A stretch of 64,000 bases of DNA from Xanthomonas sp. XNM01 (GTDB lineage Bacteria > Pseudomonadota > Gammaproteobacteria > Xanthomonadales > Xanthomonadaceae): the NCBI RefSeq assembly GCF_014851915.1, contig NZ_JACVAP010000008.1, positions 1 through 64,000 on the forward strand. The letters are read 5' to 3'. Positions 17,589 through 27,385 of this stretch are shown one piece after another (positions within the stretch are counted from its first letter, which is position 1; each line of letters starts with the position of its first letter). Below the pieces are notes generated by a model. That model was not told the DNA's origin. It saw only the letters and a list, made by a program, of their open reading frames with translations, and did not search any database. Position numbers and translations under genes: made by a program.

Positions 17589-17927
17589 ACGCGCCGCATG
17601 CGAGGCCCGGCACCCGGTGGCGGTCGCCATCGGGTCGCCCTGCAGGGCAGCGCGCGCCGGCACCGGCCGACGGGTTCGTTGGCTCGGGGCTTGTGTGAAG
17701 TGATCGAGGATCGCGACCCGCATGGGGCGGCGCACCGTGATCGGGTGCGTGCGACCGGCAGCGCTGCAGCGCGCACTGGAACCGGCGTACGCGCGGCGTG
17801 GCGCACGTCGCACGAGGCCCTTCCCCACATCGCACGCGTGGGCGCCGGCGACTGGCGAAGCAGGCGTCCCGGCGTCGCGCTGCGCCGCCGCCAGGCCGCG
17901 GCAGGCGTCGTGGGCTTCGACGCGGCA
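17589..17927. other. intergenic region between convergent genes, no gene seen
   Basis: About 340 bases before the hairpin at 17,928. Frames are Arg/Ala-rich with no recognisable protein; no repeats noticed. Confidence 0.4.
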
Positions 17928-17954
17928 GGACCCGGCGCGTTGCGCGCCGGGTCC
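17928..17954. terminator. perfect 12-bp hairpin at the convergent gene ends
   Basis: GGACCCGGCGCG (17928-17939) pairs with CGCGCCGGGTCC (17943-17954) around a TTG loop. It sits 7 bases past the stop of the 17,962 gene (minus strand) and also behind GH95. There is no T-run, so it may act as a bidirectional stabilising or pausing structure. Confidence 0.6.
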
Positions 17955-17961
17955 GTCGTGC

Positions 17962-20900
17962 TTACTTCAGCTCGACCACGTTGTTGAGGCGGGTGACTTC
18001 CTCGCCGTCGTCATCGAGCGCGACGCGCACGCGTGCGGCGCTGCTGCCGGCCGGCACCTGCAGCTGCACGGTGGTGGTCTTCGGCACCAGGTCGCTGGGT
18101 GCGGCCAGCGCCGGCACCGCCACGCGGGACAGCTCGCGGCCGCGGGCATCTTCCAGCACCGCATGCGCGCTGCCGGTGCCGACATGGCCCAGGCTGTGCA
18201 CGACGACCTCGACGCTCTCGCCGGCCACGCGCACGTCGCCGCGGCCGATACCCAGGTCCGCGCGCTGCTCGACCGGCGTGCCCGGGGTGACCAGCTCGAA
18301 CTCCATCACCACGGTCTGGCCGGCCGGGAACACCACGTCCACCGAGGCGCTCTTCTCCAGCGTGAACTCACGCGTGGTCGCCTTGCCGTCGATCGTGTCG
18401 TCGCCATCCCGGTCGATGCCCGAGGTCATACGCCACTGGCCGGCGTCGATGTTCCAGCCGGTCATGCTGGCGCGCTGCGCCTTGCCGCTGAGGTTGTAGC
18501 CGATCACCTTGAAGCGGTCGCGGCGCGCACCCGGCACCAGGATCGCGACCTGCTCGGCCGCATCGGCGTTCTCGAAGCGCCAGCTCACGGTATGGCCGGG
18601 CCAGCTCTGGTTGCGCTTGAGCGCGATGCCGCCCAGGCGGGTGCGCTGCAGGAACTCGCTCGGCGCTTCCACGCGGTCCGACCACCAGTGGCCGTCGGTG
18701 TTCATGTACTCGCGCTGGGCCTTGGCCTGGATGCCCTCGGCATAGAGGGCCTCCAGGTACTTCTTGTCGCCGGTCTGCTGCCAGGCCACCACGCTCGGGA
18801 AGCCGGTGCTGCCCTTGTCGGCGGCCTCCACCAGACGCTTGCCCCAGGTGTCGCGCTTGCCGAGCACGTCGATGAAGTTCTCGCCGAGGTTGCCCAGCCC
18901 GCCCGGGCCGCCGCGATCGACGCGGTACTCCAGCGCGCGCAGGTATTTGTCGTCGCCGGTCCAGCGCCATGCGGTCCAGAACATGTGCATGGTGTCGCCG
19001 CCGCCGGAGCCGTCGAACAGCGTGCCGCCGCGCGTCTCGCCGGTCGGCCAGTGGATCTCGTTCGGCAGCTGCCAGGCACCCTTCTCATCGGTGTAGGCGT
19101 GGGCGAGGTAGCCGTCGGCCAGGCCGGTGACCAGCCTGCGGCTGGTCGGGTCGCCGTTGTACGCGCCGATCAGGAAGGCCGGGTGCAGCGCGGGGAACGA
19201 GTACGGCTTCTGCCACTGCCAGTTCGGGTCGCGGTAGACCTTGTTGCCGCCGAACCAGTTGCTCGACCACAGCAGGTGGCCCTGCGGATTGGTCAGGATG
19301 ATGCGCTCGTCGTAGGCCTTGACCGTCTCCATCAGGCGCTCGACGGTCAGCGGATCGCCCCAGTTGAGGTAGAGCATCGCGCTGTTGGTGTTGATGCCTT
19401 CCTCGTAGGCGTGCAGCTCGTCGGTCTCGATCGTGCTGAGGCCGTTGCTGAACATGCCATTGGTGTACGCCGCCTCGGCAAGCGCGGTCAGCGACGCGTT
19501 GAGCTTGTCCGGGATCACGCCCATCAGGGCCAGGCCCGGCCACTGCTGGCTGAGGTCGGAGTCGTCGGAGATGCCGCCGCCGAAATCGCCGTACTCGACC
19601 TGGCGATGGTCGATCCACCACTCGATGAAGCGACGCACGTACTTGAGGTCCTCGACCTGGCGGAACGCCCACAGCGGCACGCCCTTCGGCGCGACCGGCT
19701 GCTCGAACGGCGGCTTGCCCTGGCTGTTGTAGCTGATGTAGTTCCAGTACAGGCGGCCAAGCTCGTGGTCCGGGTCGATCCGCAGCAGGTCGGACAGGTC
19801 GGCGTAGACGCGCGCGTACAGGCGCTGGCGCTTGGAGGTGGTGTGCTCCTCGACCAGGAAGCCCCAGTTGTCGCGGACCTGGTTGAAGCGGTCGGCGACG
19901 TGCTCCTTGACCGCCTCGGCGCGCTCCTTGAACACCAGCCGCACCTCGCCGCCATCGAGCGAATGCGCGTTGAAGCCCGGCGCCGCCGACGCGATCGAGA
20001 TCCACATGCTGTCCGGGGTCAGGATGCGGTCGCGCACGTCCAGGAACACGGTGCGCTTCTGGCCCGGCTTGACCGACACCGACACGTCGATCATGTCGCG
20101 TGCCGGCCAGATCGGATCCTTGACCCGGATGTTGAGCGGGATCAGGCCATCGTGCGTGGCCGGCAGGTCCAGCGCCGGGATGTCGATCGCCACGCCGTCC
20201 AGGCCGTCGTACATGTTCTCCCAGCTGTGCGCCCAGCTGCGGATCAGCGGCTGCGCGGCCGGCGCATCGCTGACCCCGGACGGAATCAGGATGTGCACGA
20301 TCGGCGCCGGGTCGGACGGCAGCGTGTCGGCGGTGCGGGTGCGCGAGCCGGCGCGGCCGGGCAGCGCCATCACCGTGCTGCGCTCGGCGGCGGGGAAGCG
20401 GCCGTCGATGTAGTCGCGCAGGTCGGCGATGTTGGTGTAGTCCGGCAGCACGCTGCTGTCGATGGCATAGGTCTGCTTGACCGTGCCTTCCGGCTCGGCC
20501 GCATCGGTGACGTTGTAGGCCCAGATCTCCTGGATCGGGGTTTCCTGAGCGGTGTTGGTGAAGCGCAGGTGGCCGCCCTGGCGGGTGGCGAACTGGTCGA
20601 CGCTGCGGACTACGCCCTGCGCGCGCTGGAACAGCGGCGCCTGCGCATCGGCGTCGGTGCCATAGGTCATGCTGCCGAACGCGGCGCCGCGCAGTTCGAT
20701 CCGGTTGAACGGCTCGTCCGGCAGCGCCAGGTCCAGCGCCATGCCGCCTTCGGCGTAGGTGTTCCAGTCCGGCAGCTGGAAGTAGTCGTTGCGGCCCGGC
20801 AGGCGCGAGCGGTTGTAGACGCCCGGCCAGGTGGTTTCGGCGATGCCGTCCGTGCCTTTCCACATCCACTGCTTCTTGTCCATCGTGTCGGCGAACTCGA

Positions 20901-21783
20901 CCTTGCGGATCGTGGTCGTCTTCGCCTCCAGCGCCGGCGGCGCCTTGCCGTCGTCCCAGCCGTAGCGGTGCAGCCAGGCCTGGTGCGCATCGGCCTCGGC
21001 GATCGCCGGCGCGGCGCCGACCTGGGTGCGGCCCGGCGCGGCGCGGCGCGCCAGCGCGGCCATGCCGTCGGCGCCGAGCATGCGGTCGTAGACGCGGATC
21101 TCGTCGAAGTCGCTGCCACGCAGGAAGTTGTAGCGGCTCTGCACCTGGTAGGGCGCCATCACCCGGCCGGCCAGGCCGAGCTGGTCCAGGGCGGCGTCGT
21201 AGTCGGCGGTGGTATCGACCCGCGCGGCCTCCTTGCCGTCCACGTACAGGCGCACGCCGGCGGTTTCGTCCCAGGCGAAGGCCAGGTGCGTCCAGTCCTG
21301 CGGGCCCGGTGCGGCGTCGAGCTTGAACGAGACCCGGGTGCGGGCCAGGTTGGCATCGGTCACGAAGGCGTCGAAGCCTTCGCCGTTCCAGTCGATCCGC
21401 AGCCAGGCCATGTCCCAGCTGCTGTGGTCGGCGTAGCCGACGCGGAAGATCACGAACGGCGCCTCGCCGACCGGATAGCGCGAGCGCCAGAAGAACGACA
21501 GCGTGCCGCGCTGGGTGTAGATGTTGCCGGGCGCGTTCCACGACAGCACACCGTCGTCGGCCCACTCGATCGCTCCGCCCTGGACGCCGTCGGCGACGAT
21601 CTTCACCTTGTCCTGGAAGTTGGGCACCGCGTCGCCGGCAGCCGTGTCGGCGACGAAGCCTTCGTCCGCGGAGACGCGGAACAGCAGTTCCGGCGCATCG
21701 GCGGCGCTGGCCAGCGGCGCGTGCAGCAGCAGGCCCAGCGCACAGGCAAGGAGGGTGGGTCGCAACGGGGTCTTGGCAGTCAT
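17962..21783 (-). CDS. large exported LamG-domain protein of unknown activity in the pectin operon
   Basis: 1,273 residues. The signal peptide ends near ASA (MTAKTPLRPTLLACALGLLL). Residues ~30-250 form a LamG/concanavalin-like jelly roll (GTLSFFWRSRYPVGEAPFVI, LRIDWNGEGFDAFV, VRLYVDGKEAARVD). A ~350-residue beta region follows. The next ~450 residues are rich in aromatic and acidic helices and look like an (alpha/alpha) barrel (RLYWNYISYNSQGKPPFEQP, VEYGDFGGGISDDSDLSQQW, HMFWTAWRWTGDDKYLRALE), with a beta-sandwich C-terminus. I do not recognise a named hydrolase or lyase family. It is the last gene of the TonB receptor-CE8-PL10 operon, so a periplasmic pectin or rhamnogalacturonan enzyme is the likely role. 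Start at MTAKTPL. Confidence 0.75.
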   Translation of the reverse strand: MTAKTPLRPTLLACALGLLLHAPLASAADAPELLFRVSADEGFVADTAAGDAVPNFQDKVKIVADGVQGGAIEWADDGVLSWNAPGNIYTQRGTLSFFWRSRYPVGEAPFVIFRVGYADHSSWDMAWLRIDWNGEGFDAFVTDANLARTRVSFKLDAAPGPQDWTHLAFAWDETAGVRLYVDGKEAARVDTTADYDAALDQLGLAGRVMAPYQVQSRYNFLRGSDFDEIRVYDRMLGADGMAALARRAAPGRTQVGAAPAIAEADAHQAWLHRYGWDDGKAPPALEAKTTTIRKVEFADTMDKKQWMWKGTDGIAETTWPGVYNRSRLPGRNDYFQLPDWNTYAEGGMALDLALPDEPFNRIELRGAAFGSMTYGTDADAQAPLFQRAQGVVRSVDQFATRQGGHLRFTNTAQETPIQEIWAYNVTDAAEPEGTVKQTYAIDSSVLPDYTNIADLRDYIDGRFPAAERSTVMALPGRAGSRTRTADTLPSDPAPIVHILIPSGVSDAPAAQPLIRSWAHSWENMYDGLDGVAIDIPALDLPATHDGLIPLNIRVKDPIWPARDMIDVSVSVKPGQKRTVFLDVRDRILTPDSMWISIASAAPGFNAHSLDGGEVRLVFKERAEAVKEHVADRFNQVRDNWGFLVEEHTTSKRQRLYARVYADLSDLLRIDPDHELGRLYWNYISYNSQGKPPFEQPVAPKGVPLWAFRQVEDLKYVRRFIEWWIDHRQVEYGDFGGGISDDSDLSQQWPGLALMGVIPDKLNASLTALAEAAYTNGMFSNGLSTIETDELHAYEEGINTNSAMLYLNWGDPLTVERLMETVKAYDERIILTNPQGHLLWSSNWFGGNKVYRDPNWQWQKPYSFPALHPAFLIGAYNGDPTSRRLVTGLADGYLAHAYTDEKGAWQLPNEIHWPTGETRGGTLFDGSGGGDTMHMFWTAWRWTGDDKYLRALEYRVDRGGPGGLGNLGENFIDVLGKRDTWGKRLVEAADKGSTGFPSVVAWQQTGDKKYLEALYAEGIQAKAQREYMNTDGHWWSDRVEAPSEFLQRTRLGGIALKRNQSWPGHTVSWRFENADAAEQVAILVPGARRDRFKVIGYNLSGKAQRASMTGWNIDAGQWRMTSGIDRDGDDTIDGKATTREFTLEKSASVDVVFPAGQTVVMEFELVTPGTPVEQRADLGIGRGDVRVAGESVEVVVHSLGHVGTGSAHAVLEDARGRELSRVAVPALAAPSDLVPKTTTVQLQVPAGSSAARVRVALDDDGEEVTRLNNVVELK

Positions 21784-21835
21784 CGGCTCGCTCTTTCCAC
21801 AGTGTGTCGTCGTGGCCGCCGGGGCGGCCGCCGCA

Positions 21836-22909
21836 TCAGGGCGCGCGCCCGCTCGCGCGCAGCGCCTGCTGATGGGTCTTGTACCAGCGCGGCAGCTCCT
21901 GCTGCAGCAGCTTGTCGGCCCAGCTGCCGTACCAGGCATAGCCGACGCGGCGCTCGTTGGGCATGTCGGCGAAGCTGGCCACCTGCTCGCCCTCGCGGTT
22001 CACGAACATCGGTTCCTGGCGTTCGAGGTCGTAGAAGCGCGCCCACAGCGAGGCGCCCGGCTCGGCCACGATCACCACGTCCTGGCCGGTCTCCTCGCCG
22101 GGCGCGTCGATCTTGCGCCGGGCCAGGTCGCGCATGCGGTGCGCCTCCAGCCAGCGCGCGGCGCTGTCGACCGCCGCCAGCACCTGCGGCGAGGGCTGCG
22201 GCTGGCGCATCAGCACGCGCACCACGCCGACCGATTCGGACACCGCCAGCGACGGCAGTTCGTAGGAGCGGGCCTTGGCCGGCTGCAGGGTGGTTTCGTC
22301 GTACTGCGCGGCCCAGATCGTGAGCTGGCTGCCGATCCGCACCTGGGTGGCGAGCACGCAGGCGATGCCCTTGTCGAGCGCGACCCGGGCCCGCTCTCCG
22401 TATTCGGGCGTCAGCTGCGCGAGCGCGCCCTTGCCCTCGACGATGTCCTGCAGCAGCTCGAGCACGCGGGTCATCGCGTCGTCGTTGAAGGTGATCTGGT
22501 GCCGGTACAGCGAACGGTCCGGGTAGTACTGCGGCCAGCCGCCGTTCGGGTACTGCGCGGCCAGCAGGTAGTCCACGCCGCGGCGCGCTGCGGCCAGGTA
22601 GGCCGGGTTGCCGGTGCGCTGGTGCGCCTCGAGCAGATGGACGATCTCGCGCGTGGTGGCCTTGTTGTCGATCGTCGCGTCGTCCTTGCGGTCCGGTGCG
22701 CGCAGCGCGGCGCGCTCGGCCGGGGTGAACGCGTGGTCGTAGTCGACCGCCTTGCCCTGGTGGTGCTTGGACCAGCCGCCGGATGCGGTCTGCAGCAGCA
22801 GCATGTTCTCGGCCACCGCTTCGGTGCGGGCGGCGAAGGCCGGCAACGCCGGCGCGCACAGCGCCAGCAGCAACGGCAGGCAGGCGAGACGGCGCAGTGC
22901 GGGGCTCAT
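21836..22909 (-). CDS. pectate lyase, PL10 family
   Basis: 357 residues with a signal peptide (MSPALRRLACLPLLLALCAP). The (alpha/alpha) toroid of PL10 is shown by LLLQTASGGWSKHHQG, YLLAAQYPNGGWPQYYPDRS, LYRHQITFNDDAM and the C-terminal YAWYGSWADKLLQQELPRWY. PL10 enzymes cleave de-esterified polygalacturonate by Ca2+-assisted beta-elimination, giving 4,5-unsaturated products. Its start overlaps the CE8 stop by four bases, so the methylesterase and the lyase that needs demethylated substrate are translationally coupled. Length is that of a single-domain PL10. Confidence 0.92.
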   Translation of the reverse strand: MSPALRRLACLPLLLALCAPALPAFAARTEAVAENMLLLQTASGGWSKHHQGKAVDYDHAFTPAERAALRAPDRKDDATIDNKATTREIVHLLEAHQRTGNPAYLAAARRGVDYLLAAQYPNGGWPQYYPDRSLYRHQITFNDDAMTRVLELLQDIVEGKGALAQLTPEYGERARVALDKGIACVLATQVRIGSQLTIWAAQYDETTLQPAKARSYELPSLAVSESVGVVRVLMRQPQPSPQVLAAVDSAARWLEAHRMRDLARRKIDAPGEETGQDVVIVAEPGASLWARFYDLERQEPMFVNREGEQVASFADMPNERRVGYAWYGSWADKLLQQELPRWYKTHQQALRASGRAP

Positions 22910-23952
22910 TCGAACGGTCTCCAGTCGCCGAGGATCGCCTCGCGCGTGTAGTGGGCGGCTTCAGTGGCGTCCAGGCCGCGCGACCAGACGACCCGGGCGC
23001 TGCGATCGGCGCCCGGCCCGCGGTTGCCGTGCTCGACGTAGTCCGCGGTGGCCCGGTTGGCGGCCTTGCCCCAGTCGTGCCAGCCCAGCACCGCGACGTG
23101 CGGGCCCAGCTGGCTGTCGACGAAGGCGACCTTGGCGTATGGGCGCCAGGGTCGGCCGAGATAGACGTGTTCGACCCCGGGGGCGGCGCTGAGTTCGCAG
23201 TCGGCGAACACGTAGCCGAACGCGCGGCCCTGCGGCGTCGCCGCGGCGGTCACGTAGCCGTTGCCGACCGAGTGGATCGTGCAGCGCTCGAACAGCGCGG
23301 TGCCGGCGCCGAAGATGAAGTCGACCGTGCCCTCGATGTGGCAGTCGCCGAACCAGGCCAGGGTGTCCTGGCCCTGCAGGTACAGCGTGTCCTGGTGGCC
23401 GAGGAAGCGCACGTCTCGGAATGCGGCGCGGGTACCGGTGACCAGCAGCGCCACGGCCTGGCCGACCGGGCCGGCATCGTTGGCGAAGGTCAGCCGCTGC
23501 GCGCTGAAGTCGTCGCTGCGCACGAACACCGTGGCCGAGCCGAAGGTGCCGAATTCCTTGCCGGTGGCCGGGTTCGGGCGCGAGGCGAAGTTGTCGAAGA
23601 CGATCGTGGTCGTGGCCGCATCGTCGCCGACCAGTTCGATCGGCGGCGCGCCGGCCGGAATGTCGACCACCTCGCGGTAGGTCCCGGCGCGGATGCGGAT
23701 CGTCGCCGGCTGTGCGCGGGCGACGGCGTCGTCGATCGCGGCCTGCACCGTGCGATGGGCGGCCTGGCCGCCGTCGGCATCGACCGTGATCGACACCGGC
23801 AGGCTGCCGGCCAGCGCCGGGAAGGCGATGGCCAGCAGCAGGAAGAAGAATCCGGCCGTGCCCCGCAGGCGCCTGCGCGCATGCGGGGACGACGGCCGGA
23901 GAAGCCGGCCACGTCCTGGAGAGGAGGAGCGGGGGCGCGGCTGCAACACCAC
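22906..23952 (-). CDS. pectin methylesterase, CE8 family
   Basis: 348 residues. The right-handed beta-helix begins with VQAAIDDAV and AGTYREVVDIP. Active-site blocks are the Gln in LGHQDTLYLQG, the acid/base and nucleophilic Asp region CHIEGTVDFIFGAGTALFE, and the Arg in VYLGRPWRPYAKVAFVD. It removes methyl esters from homogalacturonan. The start is a GTG one base after the receptor stop codon; this leaves an unusually basic 33-residue stretch before the hydrophobic signal (FFFLLLAIAFPALAG), and no ATG lies closer. It is the second gene of the receptor-CE8-PL10-LamG operon. Confidence 0.88.
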   Translation of the reverse strand: MVLQPRPRSSSPGRGRLLRPSSPHARRRLRGTAGFFFLLLAIAFPALAGSLPVSITVDADGGQAAHRTVQAAIDDAVARAQPATIRIRAGTYREVVDIPAGAPPIELVGDDAATTTIVFDNFASRPNPATGKEFGTFGSATVFVRSDDFSAQRLTFANDAGPVGQAVALLVTGTRAAFRDVRFLGHQDTLYLQGQDTLAWFGDCHIEGTVDFIFGAGTALFERCTIHSVGNGYVTAAATPQGRAFGYVFADCELSAAPGVEHVYLGRPWRPYAKVAFVDSQLGPHVAVLGWHDWGKAANRATADYVEHGNRGPGADRSARVVWSRGLDATEAAHYTREAILGDWRPFE

Positions 23953-23953
23953 G

Positions 23954-26900
23954 TCAGAACTTGTAGCGCGCGCCGAGGTAGTACTGGCGCCCGGTGACGG
24001 TGTAGCGGTCCTGCATCTGCAGCTGCGAATCGACGTAGCGGCTGTCCTCGGTGTCCAGCAGGTTGATCGCTTCGAAGGTCAGCGACAGCTTCTTGTTGAT
24101 CCGGTAGGACATGTTGAAGTCGACGTTGCGCACGCTGTTCTTGCCGGTCACGTCCGGGGTCGGCACCAGCTTGCCGTCCAGGTCCCACACGTTCTCGCGG
24201 CTCAGCACTTCGCTGATGTAGCCGTCGCGGTAGCTGGTCGACACGCGCGCGCTGAAGCTGCCGTCGTCGTAGTACAGCGTGGCGTTGTACGAGTTCGGCG
24301 ACAGGTTGACCAGGTCGTTCTCGGTGTAGGTGGTGACGATGGTGTTGCCGGTGCCCGAGCTGAACAGGTAGTTGATGCTCGACTCGACGTGCGTGTAGTT
24401 CAGCTGGATGCCGAACTTGCTCCAGAAGCCGGGCAGGAAGGTGAACGGCTGCTGGTAGGTCAGCTCGTAGCCCTTCAGCGGGCCGCCCTCGGTGTTGTAG
24501 TAGCTCTGCACGTTGAAGATCGTGTCGGCGGTGAAGCCGGCCGGCAGCAGATCCAGCGAGTAGCCCATGTCCTCCCAGGTGCTCAGCAGGCGGGTGCGCT
24601 GCACGTAGCTGTCGATGTCCTTGTAGAACACCGCGCCGGCCAGCATCGCGCCCTCGGCGAAGTACCACTCCGCGCTCAGGTCGTAGTTGGTCGAGCGGAA
24701 CGGATCCAGCTTCGGGTTGCCCAGGTTGATCGAGAACGTCCGGCCGTCGTCGAAGTACTGGCTCGGGCCGCCGCTGACGCTCGGCGACATGTAGGCCAGG
24801 GTCGGGCGGGCCATCGTCTTGGCCGCACCGAAGCGCAGGACCACGTTGTCGGCCACGTCCCAGGCCAGGTTCAGCGACGGCAGCACGTCGGTGTAGCTGT
24901 GGCCGACCTCGGTGCGCACCAGGTAGCGGTCGCCCGCGGCGCTGGTGGCGTTGGCCACGCCGAAGAACGCCTCGCAGTTGGCCGAGTTGTTGGCGGCGTT
25001 GGTGGCCGCGCACGGCGCCCAGCCCGAAGCGGTGATCTTGGTGTTGACCACGCGCGCGCCGATGTTGCCGCGGAAGGCGCGATCGAGCAGGTCGGTGTTG
25101 AAGTCCAGCTGCAGGTAGGTGCCCAGGCTGCGCTCGTTGACCTCGAAGTTGTTGTTCGAGGAGCCGAAGTGGCCCAGGCCCGCCAGACGGTAGTCGCCGC
25201 CCGGGATGCCGGTGTCGCAGTTGCAGTTGATGTTCAGCAGCTCGGAGACCTTGCTGAAGTCCGGGATCAGCCAGCTGCCGGGCACGTTGCCGGAGAGGTT
25301 CTTGCCGAAGCCGTCCAGCGTGGTGCTCATGTCGCCGACGGTGACGCCGGCCGGCAGCGCCTGGGCCAGGCGGCCGTAGCTGATGTGCCGGTACTCCTCC
25401 GTGGACATGTCGTAGTCCTTGTAGGCCAGACCGGTCCGGAAGGTGAAGGTCGGATTGATGTCGAACTGCAGGTCGACCTTCGCGGTGTCGAAGGTGTTGC
25501 TGACGTAGCTCGGGTTCAGGCGCACTTCGCTGATGTTGGTGCCGCGGGCGGTGCCGTTGCTGTTGACCGGCACGGCGCCGTAGCCCAGCCACTGCCAGGC
25601 GTTCGCGTCGTTGAGCGCGAACGGGAAGGTCATGCTCGGCATGCCGCCGCCACGGCCGTCGAACACGAAGCCGTTGAGGTTGCTGTTGTCGAAGCTGACC
25701 AGCGAGAACACCGGGCGCTCGTAGTCGGACGAGGAGTGGCCGATCACGGCATCCAGGCGGACCGCGTCGTTGAAGTGGTGCTCCAGGTTCAGGCTGTACT
25801 GCTGGAACTCGGTCGACTCCTGGATCAGGCTCGACTCGGTGCGGAAGTCGACATTGTCGAACACGCCGTAGACCAGGCGGTTCATCTCGTCCATCTGCGC
25901 TTCGCGCACGATGATCTGGGTCTTGCCGCCGAGGTTGGCGGCGCGGTGCATGTTGGCGCCCAGCGAATCCTCGCGCTGGTCCTTGTCCAGCTTGGAGTAC
26001 ATCGCGTCGAAGCTGAGCAGGGTGTCGTCGGACACGCGGAACTGCAGCGCGCCGGTCACGCCCAGACGCTCGATCTCGTGCGCGGTGCGGATGTAGCGCG
26101 GGTAGCGCGGCAGCCAGCCGTTGGTCGCGGCCTCGTAGGCGGCGATGTTCTCCGGCGTAGCGGCCGGGCGCGGCAGGCCGGTGCCGCAGTTGTTGGCGTC
26201 GATGCCGTAGCTGCCCCAGCCGTTGCTGCGGTCCTGGTTGGCCTGGCTGCCGGTGCCGGCGGGAGTCTCGTTGGCCAGCGGGTTGCGCGGGGTCTGCGGG
26301 TTGTAGCCGACCGGCGAGCAGAAGCCCATGGTGCCGTTGTTGTTGGCGTTGGACTGGTTGGAGTTGCGGTAGTTGCCGTGCTCCCAGCGGACCGGGTTGT
26401 AGCCTTCCTCGTACACGTTGCGCTTGCTGTACGACGCCGACAGCAGCGCGCCGAAGCGGCCGTCCGCCCAGGTGTTGCTGATCAGGCCGGACACGCGCGG
26501 ATCGTATTCCTTGGCCAGCTCGCCGTAGCCGACCTGGGCGCTGGCCGAGGCCTGGAAGCCCTTGAAGTCGAACGGACGCGAGCCGCGCAGGTCGACGGTC
26601 GAACCCAGCGAGCCCTCGTCCATCTGCGCCGACTGGGTCTTGTTGACCTTGACCTGGCTGAACAGCTCGGAGGCGAAGGTGTTGAAGTCGAAGCCGCGGC
26701 TGCGGTTGACGCCGGAGCTGCCGCTGCCGGCGGTGGCCAGCGCTTCCAGGCCGTTCAGACGCACGCGGGTGAAGTCCGACCCCAGGCCGCGGATCGAGAT
26801 GCGCTGGCCTTCGCCGCCCTCGCGGTCGATCGAGACGCCGGCGATGCGCTGCAGCGATTCGGCCAGGTTCTGGTCGGGGAACTTGCCGATGTCCTCGGCG

Positions 26901-27112
26901 AAGATCGCATCGACCTGCTCGGTCGAATAGCGCTTCTCGTCCATCGACTTCTGCAGGCTCTGGCGGTAGCCGGTGACCTGCACGCTGTCGAGCTGGGTGA
27001 CATCCGGGCCGGACGCGTCCTGGGCGAAGGCCACTGGCGCGGTCAGGGCGACGGCGATGGCCGTGGCGAGCAAGGTAACCGGTGTCTTCCGGACGTGGCG
27101 ATTGCGATCCAT
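23954..27112 (-). CDS. TonB-dependent receptor for pectin oligomers
   Basis: 1,052 residues. The signal peptide (KTPVTLLATAIAVALTAPVA) is followed by a TonB box-like segment (DSVQVTGYR), a plug domain (EDIGKFPDQNLAESLQRIAG; GQRISIRGLGSDFTRVRLNG) and a long 22-strand barrel ending in the aromatic YYLGARYKF. Plug wording and length match the oligosaccharide receptors of Xanthomonadaceae/Caulobacter. It heads the operon CE8-PL10-LamG and has the 15-bp operator 75 bases before its start, so it is the import gate for the same substrate. Start at MDRNRH with ribosome site GGAGGGAG. It is paralogous to the next receptor. Confidence 0.93.
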   Translation of the reverse strand: MDRNRHVRKTPVTLLATAIAVALTAPVAFAQDASGPDVTQLDSVQVTGYRQSLQKSMDEKRYSTEQVDAIFAEDIGKFPDQNLAESLQRIAGVSIDREGGEGQRISIRGLGSDFTRVRLNGLEALATAGSGSSGVNRSRGFDFNTFASELFSQVKVNKTQSAQMDEGSLGSTVDLRGSRPFDFKGFQASASAQVGYGELAKEYDPRVSGLISNTWADGRFGALLSASYSKRNVYEEGYNPVRWEHGNYRNSNQSNANNNGTMGFCSPVGYNPQTPRNPLANETPAGTGSQANQDRSNGWGSYGIDANNCGTGLPRPAATPENIAAYEAATNGWLPRYPRYIRTAHEIERLGVTGALQFRVSDDTLLSFDAMYSKLDKDQREDSLGANMHRAANLGGKTQIIVREAQMDEMNRLVYGVFDNVDFRTESSLIQESTEFQQYSLNLEHHFNDAVRLDAVIGHSSSDYERPVFSLVSFDNSNLNGFVFDGRGGGMPSMTFPFALNDANAWQWLGYGAVPVNSNGTARGTNISEVRLNPSYVSNTFDTAKVDLQFDINPTFTFRTGLAYKDYDMSTEEYRHISYGRLAQALPAGVTVGDMSTTLDGFGKNLSGNVPGSWLIPDFSKVSELLNINCNCDTGIPGGDYRLAGLGHFGSSNNNFEVNERSLGTYLQLDFNTDLLDRAFRGNIGARVVNTKITASGWAPCAATNAANNSANCEAFFGVANATSAAGDRYLVRTEVGHSYTDVLPSLNLAWDVADNVVLRFGAAKTMARPTLAYMSPSVSGGPSQYFDDGRTFSINLGNPKLDPFRSTNYDLSAEWYFAEGAMLAGAVFYKDIDSYVQRTRLLSTWEDMGYSLDLLPAGFTADTIFNVQSYYNTEGGPLKGYELTYQQPFTFLPGFWSKFGIQLNYTHVESSINYLFSSGTGNTIVTTYTENDLVNLSPNSYNATLYYDDGSFSARVSTSYRDGYISEVLSRENVWDLDGKLVPTPDVTGKNSVRNVDFNMSYRINKKLSLTFEAINLLDTEDSRYVDSQLQMQDRYTVTGRQYYLGARYKF

Positions 27113-27186
27113 GTGACTCCCTCCCAGGAGGAAACTGCTGCGTTGGAAAGATGCGGCGCCGCGGGCGCCGGCCTGGACCAGCGGAA

Positions 27187-27201
27187 TGACACCGATGGTC
27201 A
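27187..27201. promoter_or_regulatory. pectin-regulon operator, TGACACCGATGGTCA
   Basis: Exact copy of the 15-bp operator, 75 bases upstream of the first receptor gene. The companion motif TGCAGCGCAGCA lies at 27244-27255, further upstream of the receptor. Confidence 0.78.
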
Positions 27202-27327
27202 AAAGTGGGCGTACCGTAGCAGCGCCGTCACGGCGGAGCATCTTGCAGCGCAGCACGGGAGTGCCCGTTTCAGAGGCTGCGGGCTGCGCAGGCGGCAGAA
27301 AGTGGTGGGATCCACGGCTGGATCGGC

Positions 27328-27362
27328 AAAAAAAAAGCTGGGTCGGCAAGGCCGACCCGGCT
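27328..27362 (-). terminator. rho-independent terminator of the second receptor gene
   Basis: Read on the minus strand, GGGTCGGC, loop CTT and GCCGACCC are followed within a few bases by nine T residues (A-run 27328-27336 on the plus strand). It begins about 25 bases after the stop of the receptor at 27,386. This is the clearest intrinsic terminator in the window. Confidence 0.92.
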
Positions 27363-27385
27363 TCGATGTTGCGATGCAGCAGTGA

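Noticed and set aside
17722-22323. 1,533-codon frame antisense to the LamG and PL10 genes
   Set aside because: Same mirror effect, with no domain or ribosome site. The minus-strand genes are well supported.
23693-27385. 1,230-codon frame antisense to the first TonB receptor
   Set aside because: Composition is typical of a shadow frame (Val/Ala/Gly/Arg/Gln) and there is no fold signal.
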